Shown here piece after piece: positions 45,736 through 56,465 of a DNA stretch of 64,000 nucleotides. Position numbers and translations under genes: made by a program. Position 1 is the stretch's first letter, and each line of letters opens with the position of its first letter. The notes below the pieces were generated by a model. That model saw only the letters and a program-made list of their open reading frames with translations. It had not been told where the DNA came from and did no database searches. The DNA lies in assembly GCA_029204225.1 (NCBI GenBank), contig CM055099.1:50823798-50887797 (forward strand), written 5' to 3'. The DNA is from Diphasiastrum complanatum (Eukaryota; Streptophyta; Lycopodiopsida; Lycopodiales; Lycopodiaceae).

Positions 45736-46335
45736 AGAAGGAGAGAAGTAGAGAGAGGGAGAGGGAGAGTGGAGGTTGCTCACTTGCTCATTTTACTTGC
45801 TAAAGGAGAAACTTTAACTATAGAAAACAAGAAGAGCATGAACTTGAAAGCAAGAGCAAACAACAACAAGAGCAATAGCAAGCATTGAATAGCAAATGAG
45901 GATGCTTCTCTTCCAAAAATGATAGAGTTTTCTCCTTCTCATTAAGCATCCAAATAGAGTACAAAAGGTGTCTTTTTATAAATGGGAAAGGCCATTGTCT
46001 CAAAATCCTATTGGCCAGTATGTACATTAATCCTATCCATTCATCTTGGACCCAACTTAATCCAAAGGTCCTAAAAAAGTACATTGGATATCACAAGATT
46101 CATGTGAGTCCCAAATTGGACCCAACTTAAAAAAGTTTAACACTAAGTTCTAAACTTGACTTTGGGCCTCAAGTTTTATTTTAATTACAAAAGGGCCCAA
46201 GTCTATGATTTTTATTTACGCTCAACTTACGTGCTCATTGGGCCATGCGCTTATACGCGCATGATGCCATGCCCTCGCAACATATTTTATTATCCGATAT
46301 TATTTATTTACAATATGTTGGGAATACCCCAACAG
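44867..46335 (-). repeat. LTR-like block B
   Basis: The termini are TGTTGG at 44867 and CCAACA at 46335, inverted to each other. The flanks GGCAG and GGCCG are close but not identical. The upper ~855 bp match block A, including the AGGTTAGATCACT and TATA regions. The lower half has many GCGACACT/TTTGACAGGCGA motifs (45000-45400). The left neighbour is copia and the right neighbour is gypsy, so recombination as well as insertion shaped it. Confidence 0.5.
45643..45733. repeat. (GA)n microsatellite, about 90 bp
   Basis: A perfect GA array inside block B. Block A has a much shorter GA-rich tract at the same place (39425-39455), so the array expanded after the blocks diverged. Confidence 0.95.
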
Positions 46336-46529
46336 GCCGCTGCCCACTCAGGCACTGCTTCTACATAGAATAATACAGCATTTGGTAAATTATCATCCAC
46401 TTCAGTATTAACTGGTGCGGATTCAATTTGTGAAATGTGGTCGACAAGATAATGTTGCTTTCCCTTACGAACCAAAATTCGACAACCGAATGACTCTTTG
46501 ACAAAAGTACAGAAGAAACAATTGATTCA
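46336..46529. pseudogene. gypsy pol fragments meeting at an inversion point
   Basis: 46336-46485 matches the G1 region 8755-8905 on the minus strand (codons before integrase). From about 46486 the sequence matches the same region read on the plus strand (ACAACCGAATGAC). It continues after the C3 insertion at 50142. The breakpoint is at about 46486. Confidence 0.65.
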
Positions 46530-47165
46530 TGTAGGAAAAATATTAAGAATTCTCCTTTAGAGAACATGATGAAAGTTTGAATAAATCAAACTAATATCAG
46601 TGTCTTCGATCGTGTCTAATTCTGGTCTATGTACTAATAGAGCAGTTTCTACTTTGATTGAATAAAGCATGCGGATTTAGGAGATATATGCGTGAGTGTG
46701 ATAGACAATTTTAGATAATAAAAAACAACTGAGAAAAAATCATCTATTGAGAAACTTTGATCAATCAAATTTTTATAATTCTGATTCTATTCTTCTGTAT
46801 ACATCTCTTGCTGCCTTGTTGCTTTGTTGTTTTTACAATGAATAAGTGCACATGTATTTATATTGTCACAAGATAGGTCTTTTGGCCTTTTTGCTTCTGT
46901 AACAGTCGATCTAACCATTAAGACGGTTGATATTCAAAAAATGTTCTGTTTCCATATTCAAAAAGTTTTTGTTCGCGACAGTTTCGAGTTTCGAGTTTCG
47001 AGTTTCACGACAGTTTCGAGTTTTCCGACAGTTTCGAGTTTTGCAACAATTTTGCGTTTCACGATAGTTTCAAGTTTTACAATAGTTTCAAGTTTCTCAG
47101 CCTTTGTCAATTAGACTGTGCACTTTGTTGGTAGAACTGAGATTTGTCTGTTGAGGTGTTCTACA
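46530..47165 (-). repeat. 3' LTR of C3
   Basis: 636 bp, starting TGTAGAACACC at 47165 on the minus strand. Near its start (46976-47098) an imperfect ~19-bp unit (CGACAGTTTCGAGTTT) is repeated five or more times. The 5' LTR has about two copies. Confidence 0.85.
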
Positions 47166-49726
47166 GCTCCCTCTCAAAGTGGGCAGTTGGATTAACTCCA
47201 ATCTTCTTCGCTGCTTCTCGAACAAAGCCTTACTGAGTGGCTTTGTAAAGATATCAGCTGTCATTTCCTCTACAGGTATAAAGACTGTCTTCAGTATCTT
47301 CTTTTTGACTAAATCCCGAATAACATGATACTTGATAGTTATATGTTTCGTTTTTGAATGAAACACAGGATCTTGCATAAGATAGATTGCTGAAGTGCTA
47401 TCCATTAGTATGACATAAGGTTCAGAAATAGTTTCATCAAACCTTTACAACATTTGTTTGATCCATAATAGCTCGTTTTCCATCTTAGCTGCTGCTACAT
47501 ATTCGGCCTCACATGAAGATTGAGCTACTGCTGTTTGCTTCTTGCTTATCCAAAGTATGGCTGCACCAGATGCTAGAGTACAACCTCCTAAAATACTTTT
47601 GCTATCATCCTTCATGGTGCCCAGCTTGCGTCACTGTAAGATTCGATCCGAAGTTCAGCTTCCTTCAAATAACACAGTCCATAGCCTTTCGATTCTTGGA
47701 GATATTGTACTATTCTTTTTGCTAACTTCCAATGTAATGATCCTGGGTTTTCATTAAATTGGCTTAACCTGTATACTGCAAATGCTATATCAGGTTTGGT
47801 GTTGTCTGCATGATACAACAATGATCCAATCAGCCTTCAATAGAGTGTATTGGCCATTCGTTTCTCTTCTTTGAGAGTCTACGGACAATCTGTCTTACTC
47901 AGTATTGTTCCAGGTATCATGGGAGTATGCACACCTTTGCATTCGAGTATACTTTTGTTGGTGAAGATACAACTTGCCACCTTCAAAGTCTCTTTTGATC
48001 TATAAGCCTAGATAGATTTTTGCTTCTCCTAAATCAGTGATCTCAAATATTCCAGAAATGTCTCTTTTGACATCTGAAATCAATTTATCTTTTCTTGAGA
48101 AGATAAGAGTGTTGTCAATATAAACAGCTAGAATGATAATTTCATCTTTGACATGTTTGATATAGACATTCAACTCAGCAAATACAGGTTCGAAGCCTAA
48201 AGAACGTAGTGCTTTGTCCTTCTTTCTATACCATTGTCTGGCTGCTTGTTTCAGACCATAGATGCTTTTATTCATGTGACATCCAAATTTTGGATATTCT
48301 TGGCTTATAAATCCAAGTGGTTGATCCATGAATAAATCTTCTTCTAATTCTGCATGCAAGAAAGCAGTTTTCTCATCCACAATATGGATTTTGAGATCAT
48401 GAGCCACTGCATAAGCGAATAACAAGCGAATTGATGTGTGTTTGACTACTGGTGATTGACTACTAGTGAGAAAGTATCAGTGTAGTCGATCCCATATTTT
48501 TATGAAAAACCTTTCACAACCAACCTTGCTTTGTATCTGATGTTATCTCCATCAGGACCTATTTTGATCTTGTAGATCCAATTGCATTTAAGTAGTCTTC
48601 TTCCATCAGGTATAGGTGCAAGTGTCCATACATTGTTCTTATACATCGATGGCATTTCGTCCTCCATTGCTTGAATCCAATGATCTTTATTTGGTCCATC
48701 AATAGCTTCCTCGAATGTTTGAGGTTCGTCTGTGAAAGTACAAAATTCGATGGCTATATTTGTTGAAACATCCTGACCAACGTCACTGGTGGTTTTATTT
48801 GTCTTTCAGATCTTCTTGCAGTTTGTATAGGTCTTGAATTTAATTCTGCATTTTTGGGTTCGTCCTGTTTTGCTTGAATTCAAACTGGTGATTCGAGTCT
48901 TTCAAGTACTCAAATTTTAACTCCCTCTGAATCATTACTATGTCCAGATGGTAATTCTTGTTCATCATCTGCTTGCGTTACTTCTATCATTGGTAACTCA
49001 TAATAAGTCTTAAGAATTTCATAGCCAACTAAGCCATTGTCTTCTATGTACTTTGACTCATCGAATTTGACATCTCGAACAACTTTTATTCTGCCAGTTT
49101 CAGGTATGTAGACTCGATAATCTGAAGAATATAATTTGAATCCTACCAAAAAACCTTGTTCTGTCTTTTCATCAAATTTCTTTTTCAATTTGTCTGGTAT
49201 GTGCATATAAACTGCACATCCAAATGTCCGAACATGAGCAGATTTGGCTTCGACTTTCACCATATTTCATTTTTGAGTTTTATCTAGTATTCTAGATTTC
49301 GAAATTCGATTCTGAAGATAGTTCGACGTAGCCACTGCTTCCGCCCACAACTGCTTTGGTGCTTTTGCATGAGTCATCATACACCTGGCAGCTTCTATTA
49401 GTGTACGATTTCTTCATTGTGTTGAGGTGTGTATGATGCAGTCTTTGTATGCATAATACCTCGATCAGTACAATTTTTTTTGAATTCGTTGGAAATGTAC
49501 TCACCTCCACGATCTGTGAGAATTTGCTTTAACTTATTGCATGTCTGCTCCTCAGCCCAGTTCGTATACTCAACAAATTTCTCAAAAACCTCTGATTTTC
49601 TACGAATAAAGTATACTACAGCAAACTTGATGAAGTTATCAATAAACATTATGAAGTATTTTGCATTACCTAAAGACAATATTCCAAATGGTCCACAGAT
49701 ATCCGAATGTACAATTTCTAGTTCTA
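47166..49726 (-). pseudogene. integrase, RT and RNase H remnants of C3
   Basis: Integrase: ELEIVHSDICGPFG (first Asp) and LTDRGGEYISNEF (second Asp) at 49720-49400, then KSAHVRTFGCAVYMHIPD and EKTEQGFLVGFKLYSSDY (49263-48910). RT: IHIVDEKTAFLHAELEEDLF, NKSIYGLKQAARQWYRK and the active-site strand AVYIDNTLIFSR (48425-48000). Asn replaces the second catalytic Asp. RNase H: MLYHADNTKPDIAFAVYRLS (47821) and YSDASWAP, ending DSTSAIYLMQDPVFHSKTKH and VEEMTADIFTKPLS (47405-47230). Frames are broken around 48900-48430, 48000-47830 and 47610-47410. Confidence 0.88.
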
Positions 49727-50141
49727 CTTTGATTGAATAAAGCATGCGGATTTAGGAGATATATGTGTGAGTGTGATAGACAATTTTAGATAATCAGAAA
49801 CAACTGAGAAAAAATCATCTATTGAGAAACTTTGATCAATCGAATTTTTATATTTTTGATTCGGTTTCTTCTGTATACATCTCTTGCTGCCTTGTTGCTT
49901 TGTTGTTTTTACAATGAATGAGTGCACATGTATTTATATTGTCACAGGATAGGTCTTTTGGCCTTCTTTATTATGTAACAGTCGATCTAACCACTAAGAC
50001 GATTGATATTCAAAAAATGTTCAATTTTCAGACTCCAAAGGTTTGTTCGCGACAGTTTCAAATTTCGCGACAGTTTCGAGTTTCTCAGCCTTTGTCAATT
50101 AGACTGTGCACTTTGTTGGTTGTTTGTTGAGGTGTTCTACA
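49727..50141 (-). repeat. 5' LTR of C3, truncated
   Basis: It matches 46648-47165 with scattered differences and fewer tandem units. The end next to the primer site is deleted. Its lower border is fused to integrase codons near 49727. Confidence 0.8.
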
Positions 50142-50529
50142 ATTCATAAGACTCAACCTTATCAATTTATTATAGGACAATTGTATCGTCGTGGATCAGA
50201 CAATATTCTACGTAGATGTGTTTTACCGCATTAAATATCAGATTTAATCATGTTTTTATATGATGGCATGGGCGGAGAACACTTCTCTATAGATATTATT
50301 GTTCGCAAACTTTTGCAATCAGGTTGTTGGTGGCCTACGCTTCATAAGGACACAGAAAATTATATTCAGACATGTGATGTTTGCCAGCGAGCATGACGGC
50401 CTACTAGACAGAACTATGGACCCTTACATTCGATTTTATCGCAAGCGCCATTTGAAAAATGGAGATTGGATTATGTTGGTCCTATTCATCCTATTGCGCG
50501 AGGATCTTAGGCCCGATACATTATTTCAG
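50142..50529 (+). pseudogene. gypsy integrase N-terminal fragment, plus strand
   Basis: It encodes QLYRRGSDNILRRCVLPH, the HHCC region (YDGMGGEHFSIDIIVRKLLQ; CDVCQRA) and the core start WRLDYVGPIHPIA, which keeps the first catalytic Asp lost in G1. Stops are present. Around 50529 it joins gag sequence, skipping the rest of pol. Confidence 0.75.
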
Positions 50530-51627
50530 AATTCGCGAGTATTATAGTTAGATTCATCTGTCTTTCCACGATTTCTAAGCCTGTCCAAAAATTCTATTAC
50601 GATCATAAAGACCAGTTTTCGTCCTACAATATCCATTCTGCAAGCAAACTGTCCTTTTACCAAGTATAGTACTGTCCTGCTCATCTATATTCTGCATCAT
50701 GTCTTGTGACTGTGCTGAATTTTCTAATCCAACTCCTCCACGACTAGAACGAAGAATTCCACGTATCGATGCACCAAGTACGATGAAGAATCTGACCCAG
50801 TCCGATTTCTCCAAGACTTTGATAATGCATGCCATTTTTATGGAGATACCTCTAAAATTGAAAAGCTTTGCCTATTTTCCATGGTACTCTATGGCACCGC
50901 CAAGGAGTGGTACTTGAATCTCGAAGCTCCTGATCTTGCTTCTTGGACCACCCTCAAGGACGCTCTCATCAAGCGTTTCAAACCATTCAAACTGACTCAG
51001 AGCCCGTTCATTCAAATTACTCATATCAAGTTGCGTCGCGAAGAGTCTGTTTGAAACTACATTGAGCGTGTAAAGATCTCAAAGTAGAATGTGTTGATGA
51101 AAATATCACCAAACGAATGGCCATAAAACTATTCTTAGTTGGATTGCCCAAAAACATCTGCCGTGAACTCAAACTAGTTGACCTTTATGATCAACTTAAA
51201 GATGTGATGACCGATGCTTTCTGTGAAGAAGACGAAGGTTCCGACGATGACTTTGATCATCATGAAAAGAAATCTAAGAATCCAGACCGTCCTAATCGCC
51301 CGAAGTCCGATAATATCTCAGTCTTCTGAACTTCTACATCAAATGGAAACCTGGCAAAAAGCTCAACAATCTCATATGGATAAACTCACTGCCAATTTCC
51401 AAACCGCCATGAAACATATTGCTGAGAAATCCTTTCCAGCAAGGGAAAATGTCTGGTGTCCAATCTGCTCACAACATCACACTACTAATGAATGCCCTCA
51501 ATTGCGAAATCATTTTCCAGCAGCCACCACACCCACCATCTATCAAGCTTACCGCCCTTACCCGCCACAACAACCTGTGCCACAACCAGGGGTTTACCAA
51601 CCACGACCACCTGCACCAAATCAATAC
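50530..51627 (+). pseudogene. gypsy gag fragment, plus strand
   Basis: A capsid-like segment contains FLQDFDNACHFYGDTSKIEK, YGTAKEWYLNLEAPDLASW and LIKRFKPFKLTQSPFIQITH, around 50790-51020. YIERVK and LFLVGLPKNICREL follow, then an acidic stretch. The coiled part (KAQQSHMDKLTANFQ) leads to knuckle CPICSQHHTTNEC (CX2CX3HX4C) and a Pro-rich tail (YRPYPPQQPVPQPGVY). Several frameshifts occur. It is cut at 51627 by the G4 LTR. Confidence 0.8.
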
Positions 51628-52008
51628 TGTAGATGGTTTCTTTCCTTGCCTAACCTGAATCCAAGATCTAGTCAATCTAGCATCAAAGAGACAGAGTTAG
51701 TTGTCACGCGTAGGTTCGTTCCCATGAGAGCGATAGTATAGTTCAGATTTCAACATGAATGGAGGATCTAACACTAACATCCATTAACACTAAGCATTAA
51801 CACTACATCCATTAACCCTAAATCCACAACTAGGCCCGACGACATTAAAAGTCCCACAAAAAGGCCTAAAGTCCTTTTATTGACTTTCTAATTAATCAAT
51901 CAAATAACTATGTGATCATCGGGTTGGACTTACACACACAGGGTGCCTAATCCCTCTCACTTATTAACTAGGGTTAGGGTTGCCTAGGGATCCGCAAACC
52001 CTCCAACA
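51628..52008 (-). repeat. 3' LTR of gypsy element G4
   Basis: 381 bp, TGTTGGAGGG at 52008 to CATCTACA at 51628 on the minus strand. The polypurine tract TTGGTGGGGGATAC lies at 52022-52009. The inner end matches the G1 5' LTR end at 14019, and the outer end matches the G1 3' LTR at 4551, so G1 and G4 belong to one family. It inserted into the plus-strand gag remnant. Confidence 0.8.
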
Positions 52009-52058
52009 GTATCCCCCACCAAAACTGGTGGCGGTCCCACGACACCTGCAATATGCAG

Positions 52059-53847
52059 TTATTGGGAACTTTTATTGGCTTCGCGCCGAATCTTAATTAA
52101 ATGATACTGCACCTTCTCCATAAAGTCAAGACGTGCAGTATTGAAATCCAAATTATGCGGCAGGAAACAGCGGTGGGCTTCGGCAATCCACTTCGAAGTT
52201 GTCCATGAGGTGAAGCGGGATTCCCAAGAGCCTCCCATCATAGCCGCACGGAAATACAGTCGAGCAATCGGCAGCTGATCTTTGATTTGCTCTGAGGCCA
52301 TCGGCTTATTTGGATCAAATGCCAGGATAGGAAGGCAATCGTCCCATTTGGTTGCCACTGACGCCAACAAAGTTAGATCTTTTGCAAACATTGCCGATTG
52401 TCACACCGTTGGATCCGGAGAGTGGACATACTCTCTCTGATATGCTTGTAAGGCCCGGTGGAATCCACTGAAATATTTTAGTCGTAAGGCTGGTGGATGA
52501 TTGGCCAATTGGGCTTATGGATGGTGATTTTATCCATAGCCAATCCCAAATCTTTCCATTTTTGTCTTCGCGGCATTGGCACGTAATAAGGATCTACCCA
52601 CAACTGGCGAGGGCTGGCGACGTAACTCCTAATTGATTTCGGAGTTTTCTCAAAAATCGTGATTCTCCATGCCGGTTGCTCTCCCAATACAGGTATTTTG
52701 TCCAATTCTTTGCCGGCCTCGATCTCGGAGGTCTTAAATTTGAGAACCCATCCACCACGCGAGGACTCATGTGGATGCTGCTTTAAAAAGGTCTGGATCT
52801 GGTCATTGACGCTGATGGGCCTTCTGAATAAATGGCTTGTCCTTGATGAGGATGGACCCGCTTGTACTGCCGGTATAGTTGGCGGTTGATCTGCTAGATC
52901 TGGAGCTCCCCCCTGGTCCATGCTCGAATCAACCCCTGTATCCATCTGTACAGCTTCTTGGCACGAAGGGGAGAATTGCGGCATGATCGGGACGGGGATT
53001 TGTGGTCTGACTTCCAACACTTGAGCGACGGCTTTTTCAGAGGCGTTGATGGTCTCTTTTGCCTTTGCCAACTCGGTTGAAGCTGCTCCTTTGAATTTAT
53101 CAAAGCGGCCTTGGAATCCCTGAAGGGCCACTTTGTATGTTTCCACTTTCGTGAACAAATATGCAATCTCCGTTGGTGTGACCGGATGATCGGGTATTTG
53201 TGTTTGCAGATATGCATCATGCTCAAGGGTGGTCGCATCCAATTCACCTTGAAGCCGTGTGCGGTCTTGTTCGGCCATTTGTAATTGCCCCTTCAGCAGC
53301 TGCACCTGTTGCTTGGCATCTTGTGCTGCCTTATCTACCTGATCCTGTGCGGTTGTCAGGGCATGATGTAGGTTTCCAAGCAATCAACTTGTTGCTGGGC
53401 CAATGTCTTTTCGCTTTCAGTCTTTTCTTCATGTTGCTTGGCTATCTTCACCTCTCGATCCAGCTGGACAATTTTTTGGCTGATCAGAGTGTTTTCGGAT
53501 CCTAAAACATAGATCCTCTGCTCCATTTCCTTCTTTTTATCCAACATTGACTGGATCACTTGCCCAAGGCTTGAAACTAACCTGAGAGCATCACTAGAAT
53601 CGACAGTCGTGGAGGTGGCAACAGCAGCAGACCCTGATAGTATTGTCCGTGGTAGGCGTGGAATAGGTGCCAAAGTCTCTTCTTCTTCAAAAATATCCTC
53701 GTCTTCAAACCCTTCAAGCACCGTGGCGTCGAACTGCTTTGGTGACTTGACAGTTGTGTCGACCCGAAATGTGGCTGGGCTACCCTGTGTGGGTGGTTGC
53801 TGACTGGCATCTTCGACACCAACAGTAGCTTCATGGATATGCCCGTG
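52059..53847 (-). pseudogene. aORF of gypsy element G4, C-terminal two thirds
   Basis: The best-preserved copy of the coiled coil and C-terminal domain. It runs: linker (ATFRVDTTVKSPKQ; GFEDEDIFEEEE), coiled coil (VIQSMLDKKKEMEQRI; QVQLLKGQLQMAEQDRTRLQ; YKVALQGFQGRFDKFKGA), linker, then ESSRGGWVLKFKTSEIEAG. Next are SYVASPRQLWVDPYYVPMPR, KWKDLGLAMDKIT and NWPIIHQPYD (stop at 52478). After a frame break come WDDCLPILAFDPNKPMASEQ, AAMMGGSWESRFTSWTTSKW and ARLDFMEKVQYHLIKIRREA, with a stop at 52059. The N-terminal domain is cut off by another element at 53848. Confidence 0.7.
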
Positions 53848-54138
53848 GGATTCGACACCCCCCCCCCCATACCAAGCACTCTACCCAGGCTGGTAAAACA
53901 CGTTTTTCTCTCTCTAGGATTTTTTCTCTCTAGAAAGTCATTTTATCTCTCTAGATTTTATTGATCCCCAGACTTCCTTTAATCATGCCTAGATCGTGTG
54001 AGGTGATTGCACATCGACCTGAGCTCTCTAGACTTCACTAGAACCGATCAAAGATTTTCAGCCATAGGAACTTGCCGCTGGCTGGATTCTGGTGCTAGTG
54101 GCACTGGAAGTAAAGCTTGTAAAGGTAGCTTTACAACA
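53848..54138 (-). repeat. LTR a (truncated) of the non-coding LTR array
   Basis: It starts TGTTGTAAAG at 54138 (minus) after polypurine tract AAAGGTGGGGTGGA (54152-54139). It is cut at 53848 inside the poly-C segment, where G4 aORF sequence follows. Confidence 0.75.
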
Positions 54139-56465
54139 TCCACCCCACCTTTATAAAATCTGATGTCCTCATCAGATGTTAGATTAAAGTAAAGGTGTAT
54201 CCCAATTAAAATAACTATACATTTAAGCTACTTGGCACAATATTTAATTTACCGGCCACTTTTTATTAACATTGAAGCTGGCACACCACAAGTCGGAGGC
54301 TCAGCTCTTTGTACTGAAAAATTACATAACCTAAAATATGTCTTTGTCTGGGAAAAGCGTAGATTTTATATCGCTTTCGTAAAACCCAAGAACCTTATTA
54401 ACTGGTGACGGAGGCCTTTCTTTGAAATGTTCGCCCCTGTCACTTCTGACTTTCGACTTTGGAACTCCTTTGAGCTCCTGATTTGTCCTTGATGCACTTT
54501 GTGTTGAGCTCCCTGAGCTCTAGATTTGATCAGTTCCGCACAGGTATCAAGGCTCCCTGAGCCAAAGGATTTATCATTAGATTGCCCACTTTATGGTCCA
54601 CTCCGTGCCTTGTTGCTTTTCTCTCCTTGTCCCAGCCTAATCTTGATACATTTCGTTCTTGGCTCTTTAAGGTAGGCAAAGAGTGAGTACTTCGCAATGC
54701 ACCCCTCACTTAGCTTGAAGTAGCTCTTTGAATCAGCCCAAATGTAACCATTGACCTCGTGGAAAGCCAAAGGGTCGCACCAGTTTGATCCGCATATGAA
54801 CTATCTCTTCGCGTTTGTTTGAAGCACCATGTCCGTCGCGCAAAACTTGACTTTCTCAATTTCATCACTGGTCAGTTGCCTCACAGTCAAAACAAGAAGT
54901 GTACATCGAGCTTGGCTTCAAGTAGCTCTCTTTGATTCAGACACATGCACCTAGAGTTTGCACTAGTCCGATCTCAACACGAACTATCCCTTAGCGTCCG
55001 TTCGAAATACCAAGTCTCTCATGCAAGACTCAACTTTCACAGTTCCTTCATTGATCAGCTGCCTTACACGTAACACAAGCCAGCGTACTCATATGTTTCC
55101 TCATCATTGCTGGTCCAGAGAAAGCGTATAACAAGCTTGTCTTTCCACAACAAACTCTTGTCAACTTATTAGGTCCAAAGTTCGCCAGTCTCCTCGTGTG
55201 AGTATGGCTAAGTCACCTTGAATTTGCCCCCGTTTTAATCAACTTTCATTCAAAATTTGCCCCAAGAGAGAGGTGTGTGTGATAGTTCCCCCTCCACTTA
55301 TAAAATCAGCTGATCGGACTTAGAGTAGAGTTCTTCGAACAAAAAGCCTTTCCAACACTTTGCTTCCCATCTGCTAGGATTATGGCTCGATCCAACTTGT
55401 TGCCAATATCTAAAGAGGATCCTAGTCTTTTTCCCTTTGAGGAAAAACCCAACCGATATTGGATATCACCCATGCTCAGTGAGTTTCAGTTCCGAAGGTG
55501 GCCGTCCCAAAAGAAGACCAACTGCTCCATCGAAGTTCTCCTCTGAAATTGCCCTTTCCAACTTTTGACTTCCTGCTTGCGTCTGGTGGGCATTGTCGGA
55601 AATGAAACTAACCCAAGAAACAAGCTAGCCATCCATCCTTTGCAAACATTGAGTCGTTTCGTTGCCGTTCACGTGCGAGTACTTGAACTGCAAATCTGCC
55701 CCACAGATTCTGTAGTCCTCTTTGTTTGACGGTATCAGCCTTCAAAAGAAAGGTTCCTTCTCGAGCCATCAGCTCCTTGTATCACAAGCAATCATGCAAA
55801 CCAGGCAAAGCACGAGTACTAAGACTCACGACAAATACATGCAAGCAAGACACTCAGGCAGGTTTACTAACAGGTAACAAAGACAAGGTCCCCCTTTGAG
55901 ATGGTCTTGCCAACGGACCTTTGCCTGGCCGCACCCATACAAATCGATCACAGAATCAGCCCACATAGGACACCCCTCCAACTATCTGTGCTTTCACCAT
56001 TAAGCAGCACATTGCCTCAGTCACGCCCCACCACTTTTTGGTCGATAGCCCTTATAGCTAAACGATCGGCACCTATCCCTCACCGGTAGCTAACCACCCG
56101 TGCTTTACACCCAAATTCAAGTAGCATCTCTGTATCAATGGTTAACCCGTACAGTTAGAATATGTTGTCCCGCACCCCACAAGGCACAGACCATGCTTAC
56201 AAAAACCTAATGGCAGCACATTGCCTCATCTCTCCTACGTGTAGAAAACGCCAGGCCCGAACCGCGAGAACTGACTGTGCTTACACCTCAAGGACAACAC
56301 CTTGACTCATCAAGTCCCTCGTTCTGTCGACCACCCCGATCGTGGACGCACCCATGCTTACACTGTGGGCAGCACCTTGCACAACAGTTGTCTTGATAAA
56401 CCCCAAACAGTGGCCATTTCTGTGAGATCCGCATAGCTGACCGGCCAGTCGGCTCTGATACCAGA
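54139..56465 (-). mobile_element. internal region 1 of the non-coding LTR element
   Basis: 2327 bp between primer site (TGGTATCAGAGCC, minus, 56463-56451) and polypurine tract. No open frame with a retroelement domain was seen. Next to the primer site there are diverged tandem units containing TGCTTACAC...GGCAGCACCTTG. Being non-coding with intact priming signals, it is a LARD-like non-autonomous element. Confidence 0.75.

Larger units (their letters stand above)
46530..50141 (-). mobile_element. copia element C3, gag-deleted, with target duplication
   Basis: A 5-bp duplication ATTCA flanks it (46525-46529 and 50142-50146). The LTR termini are TGTAG...CTACA. The polypurine tract lies at about 47166-47186 (minus AAAGTGGG..AGAGGGAGC). 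The 5' LTR lacks its last ~115 bp and is joined directly to mid-integrase codons, so primer site, gag, protease and the integrase N-terminus are gone. RT has YIDN in place of YxDD. It cannot be autonomous. Confidence 0.85.
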
